In this document: piece after piece, positions 1 through 10,990 of the stretch
How the letters are laid out: each line of letters opens with the position of its first letter
Numbering within the stretch: the first letter of the stretch is position 1
Notes under the pieces: generated by a model
Databases searched by the model: none
What the model saw: only the letters and a program-made list of their open reading frames with translations
What the model was told of the DNA's origin: nothing
Assembly (NCBI GenBank): GCA_963920525.1
Contig: OY986437.1
Coordinates: 57,493,330-57,557,329, forward strand
Length of the DNA stretch: 64,000 nt
Direction: 5' to 3'
Source of the DNA: Dichetophora obliterata
Taxonomy: Eukaryota > Arthropoda > Insecta > Diptera > Sciomyzidae
Position numbers and translations under genes: made by a program

Positions 1-1112
1 ATTAACGTCAGAGACTAAAAATACATAAAAAAAAATTACTACACAATAGAAAAGTTTTCCTGTCCTTGAGGCAATCCACACTTCCGGTTGTTTCTATCTG
101 CTTGTGTTGTTTCTAACGCCTCAATAGTATTTGAAAAAAGACTAGGAATGCTTCTTTCAGCTAGCAATTTTTTATTTTTCTATTTTTTGTTGGTTGTCGT
201 TTGTTGTTTTTGTTGTTGTTGTTGCTGCGGTTCGTTTAATCAAACAATTATTCAAAACTTTGGCAAGAAGGATTCCGTTGCAGCCAGAAGCCGGCAGCTG
301 CTACTGCTGCCATTGTTGCTGTCTTACTGCCAATTGTTTATCTTTTTTCTCTGGTTTTTACTCTGTGTTGCTGGCTTCTGTTTTCTGTCTTACTCAAAAT
401 ACTCTTAAATCCTTTGGTGCTGCTTAAAAATTTCTGTTCTAGCGACGCATCTGCTCTCGTTAAATGTGGCAAAAGCAGTGTGAATTGTTTTGTTTGTAGG
501 TTCTATAATCTGCCAAGTTTGCCAACTCTTTTTTTCCACGACAACATCCTTGTTATATGCAATCATCCAGTAACTCCTGACTTTATCCTTACCAAGTTGT
601 CTTGGTATGCTTGGTATTTCTGTTATCCTGTGGCCATGAGCTGCTGGTGCTGGTGCTGGTTCAGTTTTTGGAGTTTGTTTTATTTTCTTTGCTTTTCTTA
701 TATTAAACCTTTTGAGTTTGTTCTGCAGCTCAACTTTTAAGATTATTCCAAGAATTTCATTTAACTTCCGAGACACACTCAGTTGTTTTTTTTCAACTTG
801 TTAATTTATTTCTTAAGCGTTACTTTTAAAGAATCAATTTCAAAGATCAAAAAAAGTGTGCATAAATTGGCCTGAGCTTGGTTGAAATCGCAATTGCAAT
901 GAGAAATGTATATGTTTGAAAATATATTTGTTGGGCTTTAAATTAAGAAGCATATAAAAGTGCACCGTACACCACCGAATCCGAAGCAGTTTTGGAAGGC
1001 AATTTCGAAAAAAATGTTTGGTGAACGTGGGGTTGCTCTTTTAAGGGAGGTTTTAGGTTAACAATATTTTAAAAATTTAATTTTTTTAAAGTTGATTATT
1101 TTTGTATAACTA
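1..1112. other. AT-rich non-coding DNA, no supported gene
   Basis: Low-complexity sequence with TTG/CAA-type runs near 200-240 and 630-660. Open frames on both strands around 90-780 have biased composition (Cys/Phe/Leu runs on +, a Pro-Ala run on -), lack a convincing ATG or splice context, and match no family I recognise. The only structured piece is a repeat fragment at 961-1050. Confidence 0.6.
961..1050 (+). repeat. Fragment of dispersed repeat also present near 8165-8245
   Basis: The stretch around CCGAAGCAGTTTTGGAAGGC, followed by a GGTGAACGTGGGGTTGCTC-like block, matches 8175-8245 with scattered differences. It is a short piece of the repeat family described at 2190-3810 and 8140-9010. 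I do not recognise the family. Confidence 0.6.
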
Positions 1113-1972
1113 CACTGGTCAACAGTCGTTATGCCACACGAACTTTGATAGCTAATACAGTTTTAGCTTTCTTCCCTCGTTATGTAACCGAATTTTTTTT
1201 TGTTTTAGCCTCAAATATTTTGTGATTTTGCGGACTTTGTGTTTTTACGACTTTGACCCTGTTTTCCTGCTCTGGAATCGAAACCACTCAACGCAGAGAA
1301 AATGGAAACAACTATCTTATAGAAAATTAAACAAGCTTTTTAGTGAAGTATTTTTTATGAAATTAAATGTTTTTTTAATTTTGACATTTACAAGTATTTC
1401 TTTTTATATTTAAGGCCGTATTTAAAAACAAATGTAAATTTGTTTGTATTAAATTCCCTTTATTTTGATATCAAAAGCATAATTATTTTTCGAGAGAAGG
1501 AATAAAAATAAATTAAAATAAGCGAACAAGCTATATAGTCATATGAAGCATTTAGCACTCTTAGTATTCCACTTACATAATACGATAAAATTGCAATTTT
1601 TATTAAATATGGCTTTAAATATAAAAAATATACTTGTAAAAGTCAAAAAGTTTAACAAAAAAACCAAACATTTTATTTGGAACCTGAATATATCAAAGAC
1701 TAAACATGGCAGCAAAATAAAAAATACCCACTAAAAAGCTTGTTTAATTTTTTACAAGATGGTTTTTTTTCTTTTGGCTTTCAGTTAAGTGGTTTTGGCT
1801 CCAGAGCGTATAACAGAATCAAAGTCGTAAAAACACAAAGTTCGAAATCACAAAAAATCTGAGGCCAACTACAAAAAAAAAAATCAGTTTCATAACGAGG
1901 GAAGAAAGCTTTAACAGTATTAGCTACCAAAGTTCGTGTGGCACGAAAAAGTTGCGAAATTGTTGACCAGTG
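1113..1972. mobile_element. Non-autonomous inverted-repeat element, CACTGGTCAACA ends
   Basis: The two ends are reverse complements: CACTGGTCAACA at 1113 and TGTTGACCAGTG ending at 1972. The arms continue inward for about 235 bp (left to about 1345, right from about 1728), including a matching AAACAAGCTTTTTAGTG / CACTAAAAAGCTTGTTT pair. The 860-bp element has no coding capacity. The flanking triplets are CTA on the left and TTA on the right, which would fit a 3-bp target duplication with one change. The superfamily is not certain. Confidence 0.8.
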
Positions 1973-2393
1973 TTATTCAGGAATAGATAAAAGAATTTTA
2001 AATCAATCCCGCCTATAAACGTCCTTTAACGCGTTTTTCTTGAAACATACTTTTTCAAAACGGGACACGCTCCAGCAAACAAACCAGGTAATAGACCGAT
2101 TTAAAATTATTTTTTTAATTATTTGTAATGTAATTCTACACCACATTTACCAAAGTAAGCATCTTTGAATTTGTCTAGTTCTTACGCGCAGCAATATGGG
2201 CAAAAATTACAATAATTTCATAATTAAAATAATAATTTTTCAATTTTCTCTTTCACACTTTATAATTTTTTTAAATTTCCATATTTTCATTCCATTTTGA
2301 TAATGAAGTATATTCATCATTATCCATTTTGATAATGAAGAAAGTTAAAGCTCACCAAAAATCATTGAATTTTACCTAAAATTCAATTTTGAA

Positions 2394-2492
2394 GGCCTTT
2401 GTAGTCTAGTGGAGAGTGCGCTAGACTATCAACACAAAGGTCTCTGGTTCAAATCCGGGTTCTGGCATGGTTCTTTTCAATTTCTTTGTTCT
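2394..2492 (+). repeat. tRNA-like unit with A and B boxes (copy 1)
   Basis: It contains TAGTCTAGTGG at about 2402, close to an RNA polymerase III A box, and GGTTCAAATCC at 2446-2456, a near-perfect B box, spaced as in a tRNA. The acceptor ends do not pair well, so it is unlikely to be a working tRNA. The same unit recurs at 3361-3459, and similarity runs about 25 bp past the tRNA-like part. That points to a tRNA-derived repeat (SINE head). Confidence 0.6.
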
Positions 2493-2927
2493 TTACTAGA
2501 TTTAAGAATTATGGAAAACTAAAAAATTCACAACTAAATTTTGGGAAATGTGGAATTAAAGGACAGGAATTAAATAACAAACAACTAAGGACTAGAAATG
2601 CTTGCCGAGGTTAACGGATAGCAGTAGCCTCGGTCAAAAGCAATTCAAATTGTCTTTCACGGTTGTCTCGCCCAATCAATAATTCACTTACGGTTCCAAT
2701 CAGTTCTTCTAAATAATCTTTCCCTTTCCTTTCAGATCAAAGACCAAACCTTGTTTGTATAAGGTGCATGCCTTGGTGTTTTGATCTTTAAAAAAAAAAT
2801 ATATATTTAGTATCAAAACTATTTTAAAAAATATTTCCTTGCTGAACGTAGGGTCCCCTATTTTTTGTCATAGCTTCGGTACTTAAAGTTGAATCTTACA
2901 AGAGGAGACCAATTTTTTTCACAGCCG

Positions 2928-3638
2928 CACAGTGCGCTTTTTCGATTTTAGAATGACATTTGCATTATCTCAGAAACTATAAAAACTAGGGCCATGAAAT
3001 TTTGCACAAATAAGTCTTAGCCACAATTTGGAAGCAGCACAAAAAATTCGAGTTATAGGTCAACTGAATCGCTTAACTCCCATACAAACCATATTTTTTT
3101 TAATAAAAAAAACCCGCATAAAAATGCTCATTTATGTTTTTAAAGAGTAAATTAAGTTTATTTAACTTCACTTAAACGTCATTCGAACAATATTTCAAAT
3201 CGGATAACTTTTAGATATATCTCCTATAAAACAATTAACGAAATTTAAAAAAAAATTTTAAAAAATGGTTGCTAATGCAAAATAAGGTCACAACTTGTTT
3301 TAAATTATTAATTATATTTTAGTTTTCTTTAAATACCGTCAAATTTAATAGACTACCACCGGCCTTTGTAGTCTAGTGGAGAGTGCACTAGACTATCAAC
3401 CCAGAGGTCCCTGCTTCGAGTCCGGGCTCAAGCATTGTTCTTTTCACTTTCTTTGTTATTTCCTAAAGTTGCAACTTTGACGAATTTTATAAAAAAAAAA
3501 ACATTCAATACATAATGTTTTTAATGCCACATTCATAATACATGTTTTATAATCTGACGAAAAAAAATATTTTTTTATAAAATTTAACCAAAAAAACACC
3601 CCTAAATGTCACCCTAAAATGAAAAAAAGCGCACTGTG
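2928..3638. mobile_element. Transib-like non-autonomous element (CACAGTG ends, 5-bp TSD)
   Basis: Both ends carry CACAGTGCGCTTTTT in inverted orientation, with about 34 bp of imperfect terminal repeat ending in a shared GACATTT. The 5-bp AGCCG at 2923-2927 is repeated at 3639-3643. A related copy of the surrounding repeat at about 8853 has a single uninterrupted CACAGCCGTATTTATTTTGATG, which is the empty site. A CACWRTG-type end with a 5-bp GC-rich duplication is the hallmark of the Transib superfamily. No transposase is present in the 711 bp. A second tRNA-like unit sits inside. Confidence 0.75.
3361..3459 (+). repeat. tRNA-like unit with A and B boxes (copy 2)
   Basis: About 85% identical by eye to the unit at 2394-2492. 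It has the same TAGTCTAGTGG A-box word at 3369 and a B-box-like GCTTCGAGTCC at 3413-3423. It lies inside the Transib-like element, so it was inserted there or was carried by it. It is probably a tRNA-derived SINE head rather than a tRNA gene. Confidence 0.55.
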
Positions 3639-4237
3639 AGCCGTTTTTATTTTGATGACGTCAAAATTTTCAAATCTGAAAATCAGAATATATTTTTTTT
3701 TAACGAATTACAAACATCGAATATTTACTTATTTTAATGGAATTCAAGAACATTTTACCATGGTGTGGTTTTCATTCGATTTTAAAAATTTCATAGTAAA
3801 AGTGCATATTAAAGCTATAGCTTAACTTAAGGGCTCATCGTAAAAACATTATATGCCACATAAAAAATATTTTGAAATGATCGACTTTCAGCATTTAAAA
3901 AATTTAGTTTTTTGTGAAGAAATAAAATTAAACAATGAAACTTCGGAATGGACAAGTGGGCTTAAGTCATGCATAATGCTACCAACTCAAGTTATTAAAA
4001 AATAAGTATATTTGCTTTTAAGAACACTGAAAGTAAGTTTAATTTTTTTATATAAGTACATACATGTAAGTACATCTCCTTAGAAAAAAGTTTTAATGTT
4101 TTTTGAGTTTATTTACTTATTAAAAAGTGAATAGAACCCACAATACTTCTTAAGTATTGTCACGCCCTCTTTTTGTTATCCTCGAAAAATTTTGCAATCT
4201 ATCTAAAACCAAATAGCTTTCAAATAAAAACAATAAG

Positions 4238-4552
4238 GCTATTCACAGTTTGAATACGCTGGTCTGTTATTTGTACCATTTGTTATTTGTACGCCAATTT
4301 ACGAAAGCGTATTTGGCTTTGTTGTTGTTTTGCATGCAAACGAAAATACGCAAGCACACGTAAATAAAAGTAGCCCTTGGACATGTTTTTTGTGCCTCGC
4401 ATTATACGCTCTGTCAACAGCCGCATGATTACATACATCACAGGGTTGTATAATTATTGAACACGACAGTCACTGGCGGGGTGCTCACAGTTTCAACAAT
4501 AACAAATGCTATAAATACGATTTCTTAAATGTACGCTTAAACTGTGAATAGC
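4238..4552. mobile_element. MITE with GCTATTCACAGTTT termini
   Basis: Left end GGCTATTCACAGTTTGAATACG and right-end reverse complement AGCTATTCACAGTTTAAGCGTA are near matches enclosing about 315 bp with no open frame. The interior has further short inverted words (ACGCCAATTTACG and relatives). The target duplication could not be fixed. Confidence 0.7.
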
Positions 4553-6515
4553 TCTACTGTTTATTTTATTTATTTGCAGTACTAATCTAATATCAAGGTG
4601 TCCGAACTTGAGATGCTAATCCGCTAAGGGGTGATTGGAGATATAGCTCCACCAGGTCAAAATTTTTAAAATTTTTTATAATTTTTTTTTATATAAGTAG
4701 GTTTTTCTTGAAAACTTCCCATAATATTTTTATTTTTTTTTTATTTTTTACTGATACCCCTGAAGCATATACTATTAAAGTCCCTATATAAAATTTTTAC
4801 CTGGGACATCTTATTTAAATGACTTATTTTTTTCAAAAATAGACTATCTTCTTTTTTTACAAATACATTTTTACGTACAAATTTATGAAATAAACATACT
4901 TTTTTTAAAACCCTGTATAAAAAAATGTTCAAACACAAAACGAAAGCATAACAATAATAAATGTTATACCTACCCTCAAAATATTAAAATAAAGAAAAAA
5001 ATCACATTCAAATATATACAGAGATCAAAGAAAAATGGTCATTCGACATCCTGACTCTCATTAAGTTGAAGTGCTAAATTAACCGTTTTTTAAATCGACT
5101 TTTTTTTTGTTTGGAAATTAAATTCAATATGCCAGATCTAGCCTTTAAAAAATCTGTAAGATACGATTCAGATGTATTCAATATAATATTTTACAAATTA
5201 AACTAACTCCAGAGTCTGTATTTTTAACGCTGTTGACCCAATTTCCAATTTTTTCCAATTTGTAAAAAAAGTTTAACCAGAGCAGATGAACCGAGAAAAC
5301 ATAAAAAAATTCAATTAAATAGGAAAAGTCATTAAAATCAACGTTATGAGCGGCCATATGTTTGAAAATCTGCAATTATTTATGTAATCATTACTGCTTA
5401 AAAACATTAGAGGTCTTAGCAGATAAATGAAATTAAGTTTTCTTAGCAAATTTCCTCAACGATTTCTTCATTATTGGTCAATCTGGAAGCTACCGCTGTT
5501 TTTCAAAAAAATTTCTATTAAAAAAAGAAAGCCTAAACAAGTATAACTCTTTAAAGTCAGTATACTTATAAGTATAGAATTTTAGTAAGTATTTGAAGCT
5601 GAAAATAAGTGTGATACTAACGAAGTAAGTACAGTTGGTAACATTACTTATGTATCAAACCCAAAATGTCGTTTAGTAAAATAATGTGGCTTATCATGTC
5701 ATTGCACAAAGCCCTTCAATTATTCAAATAAAAGAAAAGTTTTACCAACCCGTGTGGGAATTTTCTTAAGGTTACAATCAGAAAGTTATCATAAAGTCCT
5801 TATTTCGATAAGGTGCTGATTTTAAACGTGCCGTAATTTTTAAAAATAATCCTGATCAGGTAATTTTATCCTGATAACCTGTTCAGTTTGAAAAGGCACC
5901 CTTATGTAAGGATAGACTCATTAAACCTGATGGCCACCAAATCAGATATGTGGAAGTTTTCCTTTAAATAATTATCCCTATAAAATTATAAAATTAAAAT
6001 TATAAAATGTAAGATGAAGCATGTGGCAAACAATGAGAAACTACGTGAATTATTTCAGTTAATTATGAAGGGGATAACGAGGATAATTAGACAAAAGGAA
6101 GTTTTGTCATTTTCAAATACAATGGCAACCATACTTCGTACAGAGCGCACACAATTGTCAATTATTATCTGTCATCCGTTAAGCATTACATATGAAAATG
6201 ACTGTCGCATCTCTGACGTACTTGTTGCTGTACGTTTTTTATTTTTTTGTGGTGCTTGCGCCTTAATTTTGCTTACTTTTATATTTGCGCGCATGGAATG
6301 GCTATACGTTACTCCTTTTACTCTTAGCAATTTTAACTATTCATTATCCAAAAAAGATTATTATATCATCAGTTGTAATTGTATTTGATAGGTTAAAGGA
6401 TGATTTGGCATTTACCAAGTAGGAGGATTTATCAAACATTAAAATCTTCATTCTAATTTCTTAGAGTTGTTATTGATATTTTTCTTGTTATTATGCTTTT
6501 TATTATAACCATTTT
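4553..6515. other. AT-rich stretch without a supported gene
   Basis: Mostly homopolymer-rich sequence. An open frame at 6014-6388 contains a hydrophobic stretch but has no homology I recognise and ends without a gene context. Short self-complementary words occur around 5760-5900. Nothing here can be assigned. Confidence 0.5.
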
Positions 6516-6524
6516 TTGTACAAT

Positions 6525-6700
6525 ATGCCTAATGTATACAATAGAAAGCACTCTGTTAGGGTCCTTGATGAAGAAGGTCTTCAACAAGCACTACTCTACA
6601 TTAAAAATAAGATTGACACGCTTACAAGTACTGCCCAAAAATATAACATAAACCAAACAACATTAATTTATAGGACCAAGCTTTTTTTCTGGAAACCTTG
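6525..6700 (+). pseudogene. Remnant of a pogo/Tigger-like protein N-terminus (Psq-type HTH)
   Basis: From the ATG at 6525 the frame reads MPNVYNRKHSVRV, then DEEGLQQAL and, further on, INQTTLIYR. This spacing is typical of the Psq helix-turn-helix that opens pogo/Tigger-like transposases and Jerky-type proteins (N-terminal basic segment, helix with alternating Leu/Ala, then a short TTL recognition helix). The frame runs into the mariner element at 6718, and no continuation was found beyond 7984. It is therefore a fragment. The family call rests on pattern only. Confidence 0.4.
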
Positions 6701-6717
6701 TGGGAAGCGTGTTTCTA

Positions 6718-7982
6718 CAGGATGGGCCAGAAGTTACAATGGGTTTTAAAAATTTAATAACTTTTTCGTTTATAAATTTTTTTATTTTTTTTCAGATTAT
6801 ATAAATAACACTTGGAGAATAAATAATGGAGAGATTCACAACTGAACAAAGAACCAGAATAAAAGAATTTTATTATTTAAATCAGAGATCAATTATTTTA
6901 ACGCAAAGAGCATATCGTCGACATTTTAACGTCAGAATTTCGCCCTCTGAAGCAATGATTCGTTGCTTAGTTGATCGTCATCACCAACACGGCACCGATA
7001 GACCACGTTTAAGTCGCACTGTGGAAAATATTGAACGAGTACGGCAAAGTGTTAACGAAACACCAGAAACATTTACCACAAGTCGTTCTGCTTAGCTAGG
7101 AATGTCTCGTACCTCACTACGGCGCATTTTAAAAAAAGATTTACAGTTATACCCATATAAGGTGCAATTGGTGCTACAATTAAAACCCGCAGATCATCGG
7201 CAACGTCTAAATTTTGCAGTTAAATTTTAACAGTTGGCCAGAAATGAAATCAACTTAACTGAAAATTAGATTATGAGTGATGAAGCTCATTTTCATTTGA
7301 ATGGCTTTGTTAATAAGCAGAACTGTAGGTTCTGGGGTTCTGAAAATCCAAGAGCCTTTCATCAACGCCAATTGCACCCCAATAGGTGTACAATATGGTA
7401 CGGGATCACATCTGAAAATAGTATTGAGCCTTACTTCGAGAATGAAGATGGAAGTGTTGTAACCGTAAATGGAGAGCGGTATCGGCTTATGATAGAAAAT
7501 TTTTTACGTCCTGCTCTTGAAAATAGACCTGGTATGTAGTTTCAGCAGGACGGAGCCACTGCCCACACTGCCCGAGACACAATGGCACTTTTAAGTCAAA
7601 TTTTTGGAGAGCGAATAATTTCCAGAAATTCGGAAATAATTTGGCCAGCGCGATCGCCAGATTTGAGAGCACCTGACTATTTTCTTTGGGGTTATTTGAA
7701 GGAGCGAGTGTATGTGAACAAGCCAGAGACAATACTTCAACTTAAGGCAAATATTGTTGCAGAAATTCGAACGCTACAGCCACAAATTTCGAAAGATGTT
7801 ATGAAAAATGCTCTAAAACAAGCCCATCAGTGCGAATTAATTTTCAGAAATTATTTTTAATACTTAGTGTAAAAAAAATTCCATTTTGTTTATTATATAA
7901 TCTGAGAAAATAAAATAAAAAAATTAATAAACGAAAAAGTTATTAAATTTTTAAACCCCATTGTAACTTCTGGCCCACCCTG
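6718..7982 (+). mobile_element. Mariner-like transposon, complete ends, dead gene
   Basis: TA dinucleotides at 6716-6717 and 7983-7984 flank a 1265-bp element. Its ends start CAGGATGGGCCAGAAGTTAC (left) and CAGGGTGGGCCAGAAGTTAC (right, reverse complement). The terminal repeats match with few differences for about 100 bp. TA target duplication, element length and the enclosed DDE protein all fit the Tc1/mariner superfamily. The element seems to have inserted just after the Psq-like fragment. Confidence 0.92.
6826..7860 (+). pseudogene. Mariner transposase (DD41D type), broken by four stop codons
   Basis: This encodes the cut-and-paste enzyme of the surrounding element. From the ATG at 6826 one frame runs without any frameshift to the TAA at 7858, giving 345 codons, the usual mariner length. 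The N-terminal part is helix-turn-helix. The catalytic motifs are SDEAHFHLNG (first Asp), QQDGATAHTA (second Asp) and ARSPDLRAPDYFLWG (third Asp). I count 41 residues between the second and third Asp, which places it with DD41D mariners rather than classical DD34D. In-frame stops fall at 7093 (TAG), 7228 (TAA), 7267 (TAG) and 7537 (TAG), so no full-length enzyme can be made. The family assignment is firm; the DD41D subtype depends on my residue count. Confidence 0.9.
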
Positions 7983-8139
7983 TAGTTCATGCTGTTAAAT
8001 ACTTCTAAGGCTCTGTCAAATCGTCTTCACAAGTAGGAAGATTTGACACTTTACCCATTTCCTCTTTTTACTCCATCCCTAGAAAACGATGCTCCATCCA
8101 AACGAAAGCAGATTTGGAATAAAAATTATTTGCAAGTCA

Positions 8140-9010
8140 AATAATTAAGAAAAAATATCCGCTATTAAATATGCCACAGAACCCGAAGCATTTTTGGAAA
8201 GCAAATTTAAAAAAAATTTTGGCGAACGTAGGAGTTGCTCTTTTAAGTTTTTCGTCATATCTTTTTCGGTATATCGATGTTTTTGTCTCGAGATGAAAAA
8301 CTTTTTTTCCTACGGTCATTGACCTCAAGTTCACCGTTCTGGTACTTCCTCCGGATATCAATTCTTACCACCCTAATGTACCACCTTAAGTGTCAGAAAA
8401 TTAAAGCTCGCTAAAAATCATTAAACTTTACCTAAAAATGTACTCGAGATAACGTGAACTCCGCTCAAAGTGAACACTTTCCTTTTCCATTGAGTTTTTA
8501 TTTTCTTATTTTTTAGTTGAATTTTTTAAATAAATCTTTCCTTGGTGTCTTTAAAAAAGTAAATTTACATCTAGATATATTGCATAAGTAGGCCAAAATG
8601 ATGATAAAAAGAATAATCTTTGGCATTTATTATGTGCCATTAATAATAATTTTGGCATTCGCAGATGTGAACATCGCAAGCGTGAATTCACTTGGTTTTA
8701 ATTAGTTCACGTAATCGCGAGTGCAATGAATTTTAAAAAACATGAAAAAATTGTTTTGCCTAACGTAAAAGTCCCTAATTTTTAGTCATAGCTTCGGTAT
8801 TTAAGGTCGAATGATATATCGATGTTTTTGTATCGAAAAGACCATTTCTTGCACAGCCGTATTTATTTTGATGAAATTACTTATATAGGGCGTGTTTTTC
8901 ATTCAAATATTTCAAATCTGAAACTCAAAGTGCATTTTAATTATCAAAGCTTATGTGCCAATCGAATATGAAGTTTAAACCATTACTTTTTGTAATTTAT
9001 CTAGATTTTG
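8140..9010 (+). repeat. Dispersed repeat copy carrying the empty site of the 2928 element
   Basis: Related in order to 2190-2927 plus 3639-3720 and to 961-1050. The words GAACGTAGGAGTTGCTCTTTT and GTCATAGCTTCGGTATTTAA are shared. At about 8850-8875 it reads CACAGCCGTATTTATTTTGATG without the 711-bp insertion. A frame on the minus strand (8137-8361) is open by chance and matches nothing I know. Confidence 0.6.
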
Positions 9011-10854
9011 CTTTTATGATGACGTCCCTTTGTATGGGAGGTAGGCGGAGTTTTCAGGTACTAGTTTTTAAAATATCTTAAATAATTAAGATAAAAACTT
9101 ATTTGCAAAATTTTAAGACATTGTTTTCAGTTTTGTAATAATTAGTTAGATTTTACCATTTTCATCAAGTCATTTGGTATGGGAGGTAGGGTTGTTTTCA
9201 TTTATAAATTTCATACTCACAGTGAATATTTGGTTAAAGAGTATGTGCAAAATTTGACAGCACATGAAAGGAACTTTCGCATGACAGTAAAGAACGCAAC
9301 CAGACGCATTTCTGCATGTTTTTTTTCAGATTCAATTCCTTTCATGTTTCTTTCGCCACGACTTTAAATATTTTAGGTTGTCGGTAAAGAAATTATTTCA
9401 AGTTTAGTTTTTCAGTTTGTAAGTTACTTATCTTGATTACTAATCATTTATATTGACACCGAATGTCAAATCAAAGTGAGTCGCAAAATTTTTAATACTA
9501 TTTCCTTACTCTATTCACCTTCCCACTTCCTCATCTCTGCAGCAGACTACAAAGTGAGTCGGTTGAGGGAAGCTACTGTAGACCAGCACTACCACGACCG
9601 CGTTGCCTAAAAGTAGGCAATACAAAATAGTAGCCCTGCGAAATAGTTGCCCTGCCTTTAGTTCAACCCTAAATGTATGACATCGTATTTTATGGCGGTA
9701 AACTGTTGAAGCGAATTAAGTTCATCTAAAGCACACCCAACTTCATAATGTGATGCTTAAATGCAGCAGAGCTGCCACCTTGCAAATCAAAATTTTGTTG
9801 GAAGGCTTATCATTAAGTAAGTAATATATATAGCTTGATTGAGAAAACTAGATATTATGTGCTTTCAATGGGTCTTTTTCATTTGAACGACTTAGAGAAC
9901 TTTGTTTCAATTTTTTTTTTTCGGAAAAACATGTTTCTTTTATAAAAAAAAAACTTTTGTACGTCAAAAGCATATTATTAAATATGTAAGTCATTCCACA
10001 CTAGACCACCGGCCTTTTTTAAAACATTGAAAAAAATTCCAAGGCGATTGAACATTTTTTATTATATCTCAAAAACTATTGAAGTTACCATTCTGAAACT
10101 TTGTATAGGCATTCTATGATTTTAAGAAGATATTTCTGAAAAAAACTAATTTTGTTTACACAAATTGCTGATATTTTGTGTAACCAAATAAAATTTTATT
10201 TACATAAAAAAATTAACGATCGTGAATTTATTCCTTAGAATGTAACTATTTTCTATATATAGTTGGTAAAAAGAGAAACCAGATGCGTCGTTGGACACAC
10301 GAGAGAACCGATGCTTTTCCACTGTTTCATAAATTTGATAATTTAATTGCTTTTTTAATAAAAAATGTTTATATTAAAAAATTTTAAATGCCATAAATTT
10401 AACTAAAAAAAATACACGTTACTATTTCCGCCAGTAAATTTTATTGCATTGCGTTATTATTTTAAATGATTACATTTTAAATTAATTTTCAATTATTTTT
10501 GTAAATATTTTTAATAATTGCTGTGCAAATTTTTAAATGCAATTGCATTTAAAATAATTGTTGGTTTTTGATATCTTAAAAAGCAAACGTTATTAAAGAT
10601 GCTATGTCATCGATATATCCAGCAAATATTCCACCAATAGTTATCCTTAATCGTGTTGTTCAAATATTTGGATAGCTTATCATTCGTTAATTATATTTAT
10701 CAAAAAGTCAGTGTTTAAGTTCCTGTGAACATTCATGCCTGAATTCGCTATTAAAATCTACATCTGAAACAGTTGGCAACTTTTGATCGTTTTCACTCAG
10801 TTCAATGGAACTTTGCTACTTTTGTTGTTTGGATAGCCAAAAAACAAAATTTGT
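9011..10854. other. Unassigned AT-rich DNA
   Basis: No gene-like frame with splice signals, and no clear element ends. A slightly GC-richer patch at 9540-9660 (AAGTGAGTCGGTTGAGGG and AAAAGTAGGCAATAC words) looks like part of a dispersed repeat I could not delimit. Confidence 0.4.
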
Positions 10855-10990
10855 GATCTGCTGCAATAAAGCTTCACGCGTTCACATGTCGGATAGCTAA
10901 TACACAATCCTTTCAATACGTTGATCCGTTGCATCTTAGCTTCATGCATTTACATGTAAGATAGCTAAAATACAATCCTTTTAACACATT
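10855..10990 (+). repeat. Two tandem 68-bp repeat units; a third is cut off by an insertion
   Basis: Unit 1 (10855-10922) and unit 2 (10923-10990) are both exactly 68 bp and align throughout: GATCTGCTGCAATAAAGCTT against GATCCGTTGCATCTTAGCTT, and CACAATCCTTTCAATACGTT against TACAATCCTTTTAACACATT. The start of a third unit, CATCTGCTGCAACATAGCTT, appears only after 12828, so 1.84 kb has been inserted at the third unit boundary. Confidence 0.75.

Larger units (their letters stand above)
2190..3810 (+). repeat. Dispersed repeat copy, interrupted by tRNA-like units and a Transib-like element
   Basis: Blocks at about 2340-2390, 2840-2927 and 3639-3720 match, in order, blocks at 8396-8440, 8750-8858 and 8850-8930. 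Shared words include GTCATAGCTTCGGTA and TTTATTTTGATGA. The copy is broken by a tRNA-like unit at 2394 and by the element at 2928-3638. No coding region was seen. The type is unknown. Confidence 0.6.

Noticed and set aside
405..776. Minus-strand open frame with a Pro-Ala run as a possible exon
   Set aside because: No ATG start, no convincing splice sites and no recognised domain; the composition is repeat-like.
6014..6388. 124-codon frame with a hydrophobic segment as a membrane protein
   Set aside because: AT-driven composition, no homology recognised, no transcription or splice context.
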